Positions 49,195-58,460 of a DNA stretch of 64,000 nt are shown piece after piece; position 1 is the stretch's first letter; the number at the start of each line of letters is the position of its first letter. This DNA is from Cordylochernes scorpioides. Its lineage: Eukaryota > Arthropoda > Arachnida > Pseudoscorpiones > Chernetidae. The notes beneath the pieces were generated by a model. The model ran no database searches. It was not told the DNA's origin and worked only from the letters and a program-made list of their open reading frames with translations. The translations under genes and the position numbers were made by a program. The DNA is taken from contig CP092863.1 of the NCBI GenBank assembly GCA_030710605.1, positions 113,212,010-113,276,009 of the forward strand. The letters run 5' to 3'.

Positions 49195-49620
49195 CTTTAG
49201 ATGGAAATTTTGCCGGGAGGATATTGATCTAAAGAGACAAAGGTCGCCTCTCCCGTCAAAATAGACGCCATCTATTGACCGTCGCCGCAAACTAGCTGCC
49301 TCGGGTCGGTGACAAAGCCACAACACCAGCTTTGGCAAACTGAAAAGCGTCCACCTAGAGACCATGGTTTCGGGCTAATGGCCCTCGTCAGCCTAGGGCG
49401 GACTTTATTCCATGAGATCCACACGGGATCTAATGGAATCCTCACAATCTGCCAAAGAGGTGTTTAGCTGGCAAAGTGGCTGGGCCAAATCTATGGCAAA
49501 ATATAGATGGAAATTTTGCCGAGAGGATATTGATATAAAGAGACAAATGAGAGACATAGATGGCGTATAGTTTTGACATCTATTTTGACCGGAGAGGCGA
49601 CCTTTGTCTCTTTGGACACT
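49195..49620 (-). mobile_element. Hammerhead family 1 element between direct repeats
   Basis: AGATGGAAATTTTGCCG plus about 30 following bases occurs at 49199 and again at 49505 (306-bp spacing). Between them on the minus strand lie the ribozyme and the conserved GGTGTTGTGGCTTTGTCACC region. Similar pieces are at 12440, 20200 and 26525. Confidence 0.75.
49349..49403 (-). ncRNA. Type I hammerhead ribozyme, all core parts present
   Basis: On the minus strand: outer stem GTCC (49403-49400) with GGAC (49352-49349); internal loop GC/T; stem I CCTAGG (49397-49392) with TCTAGG (49359-49354), 6 bp including one G-U; CTGACGA (49391-49385); stem II GGGC (49384-49381) with GCCC (49375-49372), loop CATTA; GAA (49371-49369); helix III A-CC-AT-GG-T; cleavage expected after C at 49360 (GTC). 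Every conserved hammerhead base I can check is present. The helix III segment ACCATGGT is self-complementary, so two molecules could form an 8-bp helix III. It would self-cleave in transcripts of the minus strand. Confidence 0.85.
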
Positions 49621-49782
49621 TTCTTCAATATGAAATATTCAAATTTTAATCATCTTTATCATGAATTGAGGCATACAAATGGCATTCCATTGATTCCTCT
49701 TTGAAGAGCATTGTTCTCTCTCTTTTGAACCTACCAGGACACAAACTTACCTGGAGACACATGGGCTTACATAACTATTATG

Positions 49783-50160
49783 TGCTCCTGGTCAGGATAT
49801 GCCATTTTTATTTTTGATTTCAACACCTGACCTTTTTATCTTATATTTTTTCTTTCATTATTTCATGTGTTAAGCGTATTTACGCAAGTTTGGCCTTAAA
49901 TACCCATTTCTTGGTTTTTCAAGAAGCCTCTGGGACCAAAAAATATTTTTGGTCGCAGTGGTACAGCCTACTCCACGCTGACGAGCGCCAAAAGCGCGAA
50001 ACGCGTTCGTGGATGGCTTTTCTTGCTTTATCAAGAAATTGGGTTGGCCAAATATCAGGGAACAGGCTAAATCAATGTTTAGTTGATTTCTGTTCCACCA
50101 GATGGCGCTTTGCCTTCTGTAAAGCACAAGTGCTCCTGGTCAGAATATGCCATTTTTAAT
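49783..50160 (+). mobile_element. Hammerhead family 2 element between direct repeats
   Basis: TGCTCCTGGTCAGGATATGC begins at 49783 and recurs (one change) at 50131, 348 bp apart. The interval holds CAACACCTGACCTTTTTATC, AAGCGTATTTACGCAAGTTT, the ribozyme, and CCACCAGATGGCGCTTTGCC. The direct repeat makes this a 1.1-unit head-to-tail copy. Confidence 0.8.
49965..50018 (+). ncRNA. Type I hammerhead ribozyme, all core parts present
   Basis: Outer stem AGCC (49965-49968) with GGCT (50015-50018); internal loop TAC/T; stem I TCCACG (49972-49977) with CGTGGA (50008-50013), six Watson-Crick pairs; CTGACGA (49978-49984); stem II GCGC (49985-49988) with GCGC (49994-49997), loop CAAAA; GAA (49998-50000); helix III A-C-GC-G-T; cleavage expected after U at 50007 (GTT). 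Compared with the 47.8-kb copy, stem II is GCGC/GCGC instead of GGGC/GCCC and stem I differs on both strands, yet pairing is kept. Such covariation supports selection on structure. ACGCGT is self-complementary, allowing a dimeric helix III. Confidence 0.87.
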
Positions 50161-50169
50161 ATTGATAAC

Positions 50170-50700
50170 TACTATATACATACAGAATAGAACTCTTCAG
50201 AAAAAAACGAGGACAAAACATAATCAAAGTCATTTGTCATTAAGAGAAAATTGACCATAGAATTTAAACACCGTATTTAGGATATATCTAGAACAATTTT
50301 TTCTAGTTGTAAAAGTATTTTTATATGAATTTCTTCTAAAATATACTCGCATCTCGATCAAAATATTTTATATTCCATTATTCCATTACTCATTCGTGAA
50401 TTCAGTTCGATGCCGATTTTTTCAGCACTATATATCTCCGTGGGATATTTCTAACTTTCAACACACACAGAATTCTCCTTAATTTATGGAATTAAATAAC
50501 TTTTTATTCATTTTATTTCATTGCTTAGTATGTTATGGTATTTTTGTTAGGTCGTTTCCAATATGTTGATTTATATTTGTTACAAAACCTTACTTTTCAA
50601 CATGCTGCTAAATTCAAAGCATTACTCAAGATATTTATCTGTTGAATATAAACAGGGATGGTGGTTGGTATAGAGGACTTTAATATTAAAATTTGTCTCG
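50170..50700. other. AT-rich intergenic DNA
   Basis: No gene or repeat recognised. Confidence 0.5.
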
Positions 50701-50728
50701 TAATAATAATAGGCTCTTTTAAGTTTAT

Positions 50729-51034
50729 AATACAATATAATGCGGCTTGTGATATTATATTGTATTTTAAATTACTTTATGTATTATTTACGAACGGAAA
50801 AATATATCCAGGGTAGCCTAGTGGACATGGCATCTGCCAGGTAAGCGGAACACTGTGGGTTCGATTCCCATCCCTGGACACTTTTATTTTTCCGTTTAGC
50901 ATTACTCTTCACGATTCATCCTTTTTTACCTCATCCCTAAGGTTATAAATAATCGTTATTTCTCCTTGGGATAAATTTTGATTTTTCGTTGAAAAGAAAC
51001 TCATGCGGGATAATTTTCAAATGTCGTTTTACAA
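50729..51034 (+). mobile_element. tRNA-like retroposon, monomer with 14-bp target duplication
   Basis: TCTTTTAAGTTTAT flanks both sides (50715-50728 and 51035-51048), marking a 306-bp insertion. It starts with an inverted repeat AATACAATATAAT/ATTATATTGTATT (50729-50765), then an ACGGAAAAATA/TATTTTTCCGT stem enclosing the tRNA-like cloverleaf, then a ~95-bp AT-rich tail homologous to the repeated segment at 28415-28510. The target duplication indicates retroposition. Confidence 0.85.
50807..50878 (+). ncRNA. tRNA-like cloverleaf (non-decoding), copy 2
   Basis: 72 nt. Acceptor TCCAGGG/CCCTGGA, 7 perfect pairs; TA linker; D stem GCC/GGC; anticodon stem TCTGC/GCGGA; loop CAGGTAA; 5-base variable loop; T arm GTGGG/CCCAT with loop TTCGATT. 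The B box is intact. Loop position 33 is A rather than the invariant U and nominal anticodon GGT, so I do not call it a translating tRNA. Flanking complementary stretches lengthen the acceptor helix. Pol III terminator-like TTTT follows. Confidence 0.7.
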
Positions 51035-51059
51035 TCTTTTAAGTTTATCACCGGTTATA

Positions 51060-52020
51060 TAAAACTGGTCTTTGTTTGATCCATTTATAGGTTTGATAAA
51101 TACAATTCTTACACATCTTTCTTCGAAAATAAATAGTGTGTATAGTATTAATTTTAAGTAATGAACGTTTACCTTTTTGAAAAAGGTAAATGAATATTTT
51201 TCTTAATCTATTTTTACACGCTTTTTAGATAAAGTTGATCACGTAACAACATAAGTAGATAAATGTGGTATTCCAGAGTTTGGAATTCCTGAGAAGAAAC
51301 GTGCATCTACTAATGTTGGTACAGGATAAACTTTATATGGAATGTCGCTGAAGATATCTTTGGAGAGAAAAGCACAGGTACTTTAAATAGACTGAAATAT
51401 TTGAATTATATAGTCGCATCCCTCCAAAACTCTTGAAAACCTCTCTCGCGACCTATTGCACTATAAATCTCATTATATAAGAAGGATTTTAAGACATATA
51501 GTTAGCTTGATCCATGAGGAAACTGCCGTCGCAGGCTTTTGTATGCTAGGCTACCCCCCAAAATAATTAGATATGCAGAAAAGCATAATGTTAAGGCGTC
51601 AAAGTATTGTTAAAGCTCAAAATTTGTAAATTAAAGCTAAATGATGCCCTGTAATAACTTATCTAAATACAGTATTACTTTGTTAGGTGTTTAATAGATG
51701 ACGTTTATAAAACATTATGAACGAAAAAATAAAAGTTACGCACAGAATAAAATGCTCTCGGCTTTATAAAGAAGACCTTCACCGAGGATATCTATTGTCA
51801 ACGTGTAGAACGGCAGGATGACTATGCCTTTAGTTACTGATTGTTGTACATACTCAATAGCGAAATACGCAGAGTTTGGTCTAATTTCCCAATTAAAAAC
51901 TATTAACTTTTTTTTTTACAATAACTAAAATTATAGAAATTAATAACGCCGAATCTTTAAACATTTTTTTTTTATCTGAGCCTTCTTGGAATGTTTCTTT
52001 ATAAATCCAACGAGACATTC
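51060..52020. other. Intergenic DNA
   Basis: No gene or repeat recognised. Confidence 0.45.
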
Positions 52021-52022
52021 TA

Positions 52023-52219
52023 CACTCATGGATAAAACATAAGGAAGTGGAAGGTCTTTGATGTCGCTGGTTATATATTTTTGCTTTTTTAAAGGAGACA
52101 GAGACTGTCACACTTGGTTATCTCGTGTGTCTTCAATAAAGGTCACTGTAATATCTTTCAGAGTTATTGTCTGAATCCCGATATACATGCTAAAAGCATA
52201 TAACACATATATATGAGTG
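52023..52219. mobile_element. MITE, compact copy of the CTCATGGACAAAAC family
   Basis: Starts CACTCATGGATAAAACATAA after TA, ends TATGAGTG before TA, 197 bp. The interior GTGTCTTCAATAAAGGTCAC and GAATCCCGATATACATGCTA match 41854-42045. Confidence 0.85.
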
Positions 52220-52732
52220 TATATGATTATCTTTGGAAGACTTTATATATGAGTAAATACTTTATAACACCCATATCAATTTTAGATAATTTTACTTGTA
52301 GCCATTTGTAGTCGCTAAGATCCAATATTGTCACACTTTACAAGCAAATAATATTGTCAATAAGATTAAACCGGAATAACTTTTTATTTTGTTTATGTTC
52401 CGTCGATTTTAATATAAAGACTTTATTATACTCTCCGATTTATTTTTGGATAGGTTAAAACATTTTAAATGTTTTCATTACCACGTTAGAATTTATCAGT
52501 ATTTTGTTTGGCTCATATATGTGAAGGGGCGTCCTTTACCTATTACCATCATATTGGTGCGGATTTTCTTCGGCCTCAATACTTTTTTTCAGATAGGTAA
52601 ATGGCCTTTGTTCTTTTTTGATCCTCTTTTGAATTCTCTATGATAATAATATGTGTTAAAAAAGTTGTTATAAAGAGTTAAAAAAGATATAATCTCTAAA
52701 TTTCAGCCAATTAACTATTCATATCATTTATA

Positions 52733-54033
52733 CAGGGTGTACCAGGTAAATTGGGACTAACTTTGACAGTCCATAAAACAAAAACTACTTGAGATTAAAA
52801 ACTTGTTTTTTTTTTTCATTACGTAGCCATATTCATGTAAAATGCAACAGTACATGTGTGCGCAGTGTAGTGATGAAGAGTAACCGAGAATTTGAAAATC
52901 GAGCTGCCATCATCGTTGCTCTGCGCGCCGGAAGGAGCCCCAAAGAGATAGTGGATTTTCTTAAGTTGCCCAAAACCACTATTTATCGTGTCAAGAAGCA
53001 GTTTGATGAGGCCGACAGTAACAAAGAGGGGATAGCTACAAGGAAAAATCACTCGCGTCGATCGGACAGGGTAAGAGGCGAAGAATTTGTCAAAAATGTC
53101 AAGGAGAAGATTGATGGAAACCCTGGGAAGAGCATGAGGGCCATAGCCAAGGAAATGGACGTTGGCTCTATGACAATTGTCAGAACTATCCATGAGGACC
53201 TTGGTCTCAAGTCTTATGCCCTTCGGAAAGGTCAGTTGCTGACTGAGAATATGAAGAATAACAGAAAAGGAAAGGCTGCTGCCCTCCTCAACAACCTGAA
53301 ACACGACTCTTTTGGCATGCTAAGGTTCTTCTCTGACGAAAAGAACTTTGACGTGGACCAAAAGGTAAATCCCAGGAATGATCGCTGGATCTGTAAAGAC
53401 CCCTCAGAGATACCTGTCGTGATGCACACGAAATTTCCTGCCTCCGTAATGGTCCTTGGCGTTATCAGCAGTGAAGGTGATGTCATGCCTCCCCATTTCT
53501 TTGAGAAGGGCCTTAGGAGGAACGCTGACACCTACATCAATGTTCTGGAGACCGTTGTGAAGCCTTGGACATGGTGGCCGCAGGAAGGAAGTATGTCTTC
53601 CAACAGGACTCAGCTCCAGCCCATAAGGCAAAAAAGACACAATCGTGGCTGACACTTAACGTCCCTAGTCACTGGGGTCCTGATATTTGGCCCCCTAATT
53701 CTCCAGATTGCAATCCCCTCGACTACTATGTATGGGGCGTTGTTTAGAGAGATGTGAACAAAGCTCCTCATACCACCATCCAGTCTGTCAAGAAAGCAGT
53801 TCACACGGTGATGACCCAAATGGACAAGGTCATCGTCGCCAAGGCCTGTGCTTCATTCCGCACTCGCCTCGAGACTGTTGTAGCTAATAATGGAAACTAC
53901 ATTGAATAAATAAAAACTATATCCTTTTATCAACTACTGTGTCAAATTTCATTCGGATATTTTAATTTTTACTTGCAAAAAAATTCAGTTAAAATACCAT
54001 TGTTGAAATTCCCAATTTACCTGGTACACCCTG
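52733..54033 (+). mobile_element. maT-type (DD37D) Tc1/mariner transposon, complete ends
   Basis: Perfect 24-bp TIRs at 52733-52756 and 54010-54033 (begin CAGGGTGTACCAGGTAAATT), TA on both sides, total 1301 bp, the full length expected for a mariner-like element. One transposase frame spans almost all of it. Confidence 0.95.
52873..53909 (+). pseudogene. maT/mariner-like transposase, one frameshift and one stop
   Basis: From ATG 52873 (KSNREFENRAAIIVALRAG) the protein has an N-terminal helix-turn-helix pair (SPKEIVDFLKLPKTTIYRVK; MRAIAKEMDVGSMTIVRTI). The catalytic domain follows: FFSDEKNF (first Asp), FQQDSAPAHKAK (second Asp) and PNSPDCNPLDYYVWG (third Asp). The second and third acidic residues are 37 apart, a DD37D signature typical of the maT branch. 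Near 53560 a single-base deletion shifts the frame, and at about 53748 a TAG replaces what is normally a Glu codon (VV-stop-RDVNKAP). The rest runs to TAA at 53907. Only two lesions in 345 codons imply recent death. An earlier open start at 52789 exists but lacks family similarity. Confidence 0.92.
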
Positions 54034-54329
54034 TAGAGCCAATATTTTGGAAAATACTTTCGAATTGCGGAGCATGTGCTTTATTTGTCTATTTCAATGG
54101 CCTTACAAACCCCCATCCTGACTGCCAATTTGCATTGAGAAGTAATACTTGAGCATTCGATCAATAAAGGAAATTTTTACCAGCCATATTGTTTAATTTA
54201 TTGATCAAGTACCTGTCATCTCTATCTTGAGCAGTTTCTAAGAATATTTTTCAGTTATTATATAAGTTTGTGTACAATATATCTATGCTAAATAGATATA
54301 ATTTAGGCCAACAATGTTTTCTTGAGAAA

Positions 54330-54672
54330 ATGTTGGATGATAGCTTCCAAATGGCAGATTTGAAGATGGCGATTAAAACAAAGCGAGCAGAACCGGCCAA
54401 TCGCTGGAGTATTTTACTCTATCGTGACATGGTCAGGACACATGTGTCTAAGGACGTTCGCAGTAAAATTCTGGACTATGGATGGAAGGTTTTTATCCAT
54501 CCCCATACTGCCCTGACCTTGATACTTCCATTTGTTTCCATCTCTACAAACTTCACTCAGCGGCGTGGAGTTCAATTCTTTGGAGGCTTTCGAGACTCTC
54601 TTGATGAATTCCTCGCCAACAAACCCTTGTCTGAGAGGGGAATATTCCAACTACCCGATAGAAGGTCATAGG
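54330..54672 (+). pseudogene. Mariner transposase C-terminal relic
   Basis: The frame reads DLKMAIKTKRAEPANR, then MVRTHVSKDVRSKILDYGWK, a shifted version of HPPYSPDLAPSD (HPHTALTLILPFVSISTNF) and GVQFFGGFRDSLDEFLANK ending GIFQLPDRRS. This is the C-terminal third of a mariner transposase. The Asp-Asn-Ala-Arg-Pro-His block has become DMVRTH, keeping the Asp in a changed context. No TIRs. A different subfamily from the maT copy beside it. Confidence 0.7.
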
Positions 54673-54899
54673 ACAAAATAACGTATTTATTTTTGTAATA
54701 TATAATATGTTTATATGGTTTTGACCAAGGACTTGGTTGTTGCGTGATGTAATCAATATATGGCGCGAGATATTCATGTTTTTAGTTCTTATGATACTTC
54801 TGTAATAATAAAATATTATACAAATATATAACAGTAGCATACAATCTCTTTTAATAGAAACTACACTACCTAAGTTTATTGAATATTAGGTAGAAGAAT

Positions 54900-56463
54900 A
54901 CATAACCGTGGCGACGAGGATTAAAAAAAAAAGTAAGTTTTCAAGTATTGAAGAATTTATCCCTAATAATGGCAACTCTTTTGCAAGTTATTTGGAAAGA
55001 ATAGAATGTCATTTTGTTGCAAATGAGGTGACCAAAGAAGAGAAAAAGAGAGCAATATTTCTCACCTTGTGTGGTAAAGAAACTTATGAAATAACAAAAT
55101 CGCTGACTTCGCCAAAAAAGCCGTTGGAGACAGATTGGGCTGAGATTGTTGACAAAATAAAGAATCATTTTGATCCTAAACCCAATGCTATTGCTCAGAG
55201 ATTTAAATTCATTAAAAGACAACATAAACCAAATGAGATCATAGCTGAATTTATAGCTGCCCTAAGGAAGCTAGCAGAGAACTGTGAATTTATTGATCTC
55301 GAGGATAGATTACGGGATGCGTTAGTGTGTGGCATCATTGGTGAGAAGTTGCAGACTATGTTGCTAACGGATGACAAGTTAACACTTAAAAAACTCAAGA
55401 AATAGCAACAGCATACGAAGCTGCAACAAGAGATGTAGAAGAAATGAAACTGGAACAACCCCGTGAAGAAGTCAATGCAATAGGAAGCACAATGAAGAAA
55501 CAAAGAGATGAAAAACAACTTGCAAGATGTTTTCGATGTGGGAGGACAAATCATAGATCAGAGAATTGTTTCTATCGAAGAAAAAGGTGCAACCAGTGTC
55601 AGGAAATTGGACACATTGCTAGAGTTTGTAAAAACAATCGGGGAAAGGAACATAAAGAAAACTGTTCGATAGAATATGAGGATATTGTTGAAACAAATGG
55701 CCTTTTCAATGTGAATCAATTGGAGAATATGAATAGTTATCATAAGTACATGTTAAGGGTGCAAACCAGTGGACGAGCCATAGACATGCTAATTAATTCA
55801 GGAAATGGAAAGAGTATCATATCAGAAAAAACATACCAGGAGACGTGGACAGAGGCAGAGAGACCACAGCTGGAGAGGGATACCACAAGTTTAGCCCAGT
55901 GGAATAAACAGAGGCTACCGATTTTGGGGAAGATAATCACAGAAGTTAAAGTAAAAGAAAATAGCCATGAAAATGCTCGTAGTGAAGGGACCAAGCCCAA
56001 ATTTGATAGGAAGAGAAGCCTTTGACCAAATTGGGATTGAAGTAGAATTGATAAACTACTATGACAGTATGCCCAATATTTTAGAAGAGTTTAAGGAAGT
56101 GTGTTTGAAGATAAACTTGGAAAATATAAAGGTCCCCACCCATACACAGAGAGCTCAACCCACAAGCAAGACCTACCTTTCTTAGAGCAAGAGCCTTACC
56201 ATATGCCATCAAAGAAAATGTGGAAATACATTAAAGAAAATGAAAGAACAGGGAATATTAACCCCAATGAGTTCTCAAAATTTGCAAGGCCCATCGTTCC
56301 AGTACAGAAGAGAGATGGTACGATAGGAATATGTGGTGACTACAGAATCACTATTAACACCATTGTAAAGCCAGATACATTCCCAGTTCCCGTAGCTGCT
56401 GCCCTGCAGGCTGTTAGGGATTTACACTGTTCTATGAATACTATCTTTTGGATTCGTCGTTGA
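54900..56463 (+). pseudogene. Ty3/gypsy retrotransposon gag-protease-RT relic, 3'-truncated
   Basis: TGGCGACGAGGAT at 54909-54921 looks like a tRNA primer binding site, so the 5' LTR would end near 54906 (its start is not defined). The gag (frame from about 54930) has FASYLERIECHFVANEV, FDPKPNAIAQRFKF and KLAENCEF. One frameshift near 55395 leads to two CCHC zinc knuckles (CFRCGRTNHRSENC; CNQCQEIGHIARVC). The protease region follows, its active-site D-S/T-G read as NSG (LINSGNGKSII). Further shifts near 55960 and 56100 lead to the start of reverse transcriptase (ARPIVPVQKRDGTIGICGDY, KPDTFPVP). It stops before the YxDD box; integrase and 3' LTR are missing. Resembles the K02A2.6-like gypsy group from memory. 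Dead copy. Confidence 0.85.
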
Positions 56464-56464
56464 A

Positions 56465-56720
56465 AAAAGCGGTAGAAATTCCCTGATGTCCAATACATTT
56501 TTGGGTGGATTTGTTACCTTTCAGTAGTATTAAAATCATAAGAACCCTCATGCTGAAATCTGAATCTTCTCTATATTGAATAATTTCAAATAATTACTCG
56601 TGAAATTTTGATAAGGGATATTATATATACATTATATTTTAGCATGTTTTAATTTTATATTCAATTGTCCTTTTATTTACAAATCAACTGGTACATATAG
56701 ATCATTTTATAAAGAGTACT
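56465..56720. other. AT-rich spacer, 3' flank of the unknown gene
   Basis: No coding signal. Probably contains the 3' UTR of the minus-strand gene ending at 56726. An AATAAA overlaps its last codons and more A/T-rich hexamers follow. Confidence 0.45.
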
Positions 56721-56725
56721 AATAT

Positions 56726-57322
56726 TCAAAATATTTTATTTAAGATACTCCATCTCCGTTTCTTCTTGGGTTTCTTGGCGACGAGGGGCGGCGGCACGCA
56801 GTCGGACACTGGAGTCGACGTCACCATTCTCTCTGGGAATGAGCTGTTCTCGAGGCTGGACAGGCGCTTGACGTCCCCGAAGCCCAGGTCGGGGAAGGGC
56901 ACCGGGCAGGCGTCGAACGCTGAAAACAGGTCCTGCACCAACCCGAAGGTCTTGAGCAACACCTCTATGAGACGACAGAGCTCTTCGGTTCCGCTGAGGG
57001 ACAGCTCCAGCTGGTGCTCTAGTCGCTGGTTCTCTATCGTTAGCATGGACTGGATGGTCTGGCATTGCTTGTGGACAGCCACCGAGCTGCGCAGTTTATC
57101 CCCTTCGTTGGCGCAGAACACAAAGAAACTGGAGGCGATCTGATTGAGTTTGTTCAGTCGAGCCTTCAGGCTCTGAACGCTGGTGATGAGCTCTTTGTAT
57201 TTGATGTGGATGGGCGAGGGGTGTCGCAGCAGCTCGTCCACATAGAACACCAACTCGGACAGCGCCATGTCCAGCACGACCTTCTTCTGGTAGGTCGCTT
57301 CGTTCAGATCTATCTCTTCCAT
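56726..57322 (-). CDS. Unknown 198-residue protein, single exon
   Basis: ATG at 57322 in a good context (GTAGCCATGG) opens 198 codons to TGA at 56728-56726. GC content is far above the surrounding DNA, a strong sign of a maintained gene. I do not recognise the family. Residues ~10-130 look mostly helical with regular hydrophobics and may form a coiled coil or helical bundle (VLDMALSELVFYVDELL, LKARLNKLNQIASSFFVF, MLTIENQRLEHQLELSL, LCRLIEVLLKTFGLVQDLF). Residues ~130-180 are Pro/Ser-rich. The tail KKPKKKRRW is basic and could be a nuclear localisation signal. No signal peptide or membrane segment. The frame is open for 15 codons upstream of the ATG, so a non-AUG start or a spliced upstream exon (CTTCCCTCAG at about 57375 could be an acceptor) is possible. 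It lies between a gypsy relic and a LINE fragment. Confidence 0.7.
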   Translation of the reverse strand: MEEIDLNEATYQKKVVLDMALSELVFYVDELLRHPSPIHIKYKELITSVQSLKARLNKLNQIASSFFVFCANEGDKLRSSVAVHKQCQTIQSMLTIENQRLEHQLELSLSGTEELCRLIEVLLKTFGLVQDLFSAFDACPVPFPDLGFGDVKRLSSLENSSFPERMVTSTPVSDCVPPPLVAKKPKKKRRWSILNKIF

Positions 57323-57374
57323 GGCTACCTCGCTGGCTGGCTTTTCAAAACTGCTAGCGTGCGCCACGTGTCTC

Positions 57375-57401
57375 TGAGGGAAGTAAATACCTCTTTTTAT
57401 A
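57375..57401 (-). promoter_or_regulatory. Candidate core promoter (TATA box and initiator)
   Basis: On the minus strand TATAAAAAG (57401-57393) lies 26 nt before the A of CTCAGAG (57375), an arthropod-type initiator. The ATG at 57322 follows after about 53 nt. The same CCCTCAG could instead be a splice acceptor. Confidence 0.45.
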
Positions 57402-57420
57402 TCCCGCGCAACATATCCAT

Positions 57421-57868
57421 GAAAAGGAAAAAGAAAGACAACAGACCATCAAAACCCTGGTGGAATAAAGACTTAGCAAAACGCCCGCAATGTAGTAGTT
57501 TCTCTAAGGCGCCTTGACCGGCCATGGTTACATTCAGGCAGACCTTGCAACGGTATCGAAAGAAGACCCAATTTGCCCCCACTGCCAAGATGAAGACCAA
57601 ACCGTAGACCACCTCCTCTTCACTTGCCCAACCTTCCAATACCAAAGATTCCAGACAGCCACTCTCCTAGGTATCACCAACATATGTCCAGCATCCCTAG
57701 AAAATCTCCCAAGAAAGAAATCTGCCTGGCGACACCTCATTAATTGGACTTCCACTGGCATTGTATATAAATCCAAGAAGACTTAGGTCAGAAGGACATC
57801 CCGGGTAGTTGGCGACTTCTGTACGCTCCAGGAACCTGGGTTACTTAAATAAATAAATAATATATATC
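57421..57868 (+). pseudogene. Non-LTR retrotransposon fragment (3' end)
   Basis: The first part, RKKKDNRPSKPWWNKDLA, matches the linker between endonuclease and reverse transcriptase of jockey/I-type elements. After a large internal loss and a frame change, the C-terminal part follows: TGHGYIQADLAT, then a zinc motif CPHCQDEDQTVDHLLFTC, ending at TAG about 57786. The 3' end finishes in AATAAATAAATAA. The reverse transcriptase core is absent. Confidence 0.75.
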
Positions 57869-58224
57869 CCGCCGAGTTTCTTTTAAATGGCGTCTGTAGT
57901 GCTTTTAATAAAGAAATAGGTCAATTTTTAAGAAACAGGTTTTTGTCACGATTCGATGCTCCATTATCGAGTAGATAACGCCGGATTGTCACATTATATT
58001 TTAAATAAATCAAAGATAAATCCCGGGATAAGTTTCTTTAAACGTTTTTTAATTATATTAACTCAAGATTTTAACTTATAAGTCCTTCTCTATCTCGCGA
58101 CTAAACTAAACCAAGTAGTAATCTTGTTCTTACCTCCAGGTATCTCTGTAATATCGGCCTTCAGCGCAATGCTTAGTTTCACGTTCAGGGGATGCTCTCC
58201 ATCATGTTACTACCCTGATCAACA

Positions 58225-58460
58225 TCTCTATATTTTCAGTATAACTTGGCGTATTCACGTAAATTTGGTCTTTAATAGCATTTTATTGGATGGAAATAAG
58301 TCATCCTGCACCACGTTAAAGAGGGCCAACATCCCGAAACGTGTATGTGGTTGACATTTTTTTATTAATTCGAAAATATATATATATTAGCCAATTTCCA
58401 TAAATATATTCTAAAAAGGTTCAGTTGATATTTCCTTCGATAGATGGCGCTATGCTATCA
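58225..58460 (+). mobile_element. Hammerhead family 2 relic, core mutated
   Basis: TTGGCGTATTCACGTAAATTTG and later GATAGATGGCGCTATGC align with the 49.8-kb element. At 58281-58340 the ribozyme is CACCACG, TTAAAGA (from CTGACGA), GGGCCAACATCCC, GAAACGTGTA: core destroyed, stem II weakened. Confidence 0.65.

Noticed and set aside
50807..50878. Functional tRNA-Thr (GGT) gene
   Set aside because: Loop position 33 is A (C in the other copy) instead of U, the sequence is part of a retroposon with target duplication, and the second copy has a broken anticodon stem.
57800..57830. GGGTAGTTGGCGAC shared between the LINE 3' end and the SINE body
   Set aside because: The match is about 13 bp and in the opposite orientation relative to each element's 3' end, so it does not support SINE-LINE tail sharing.
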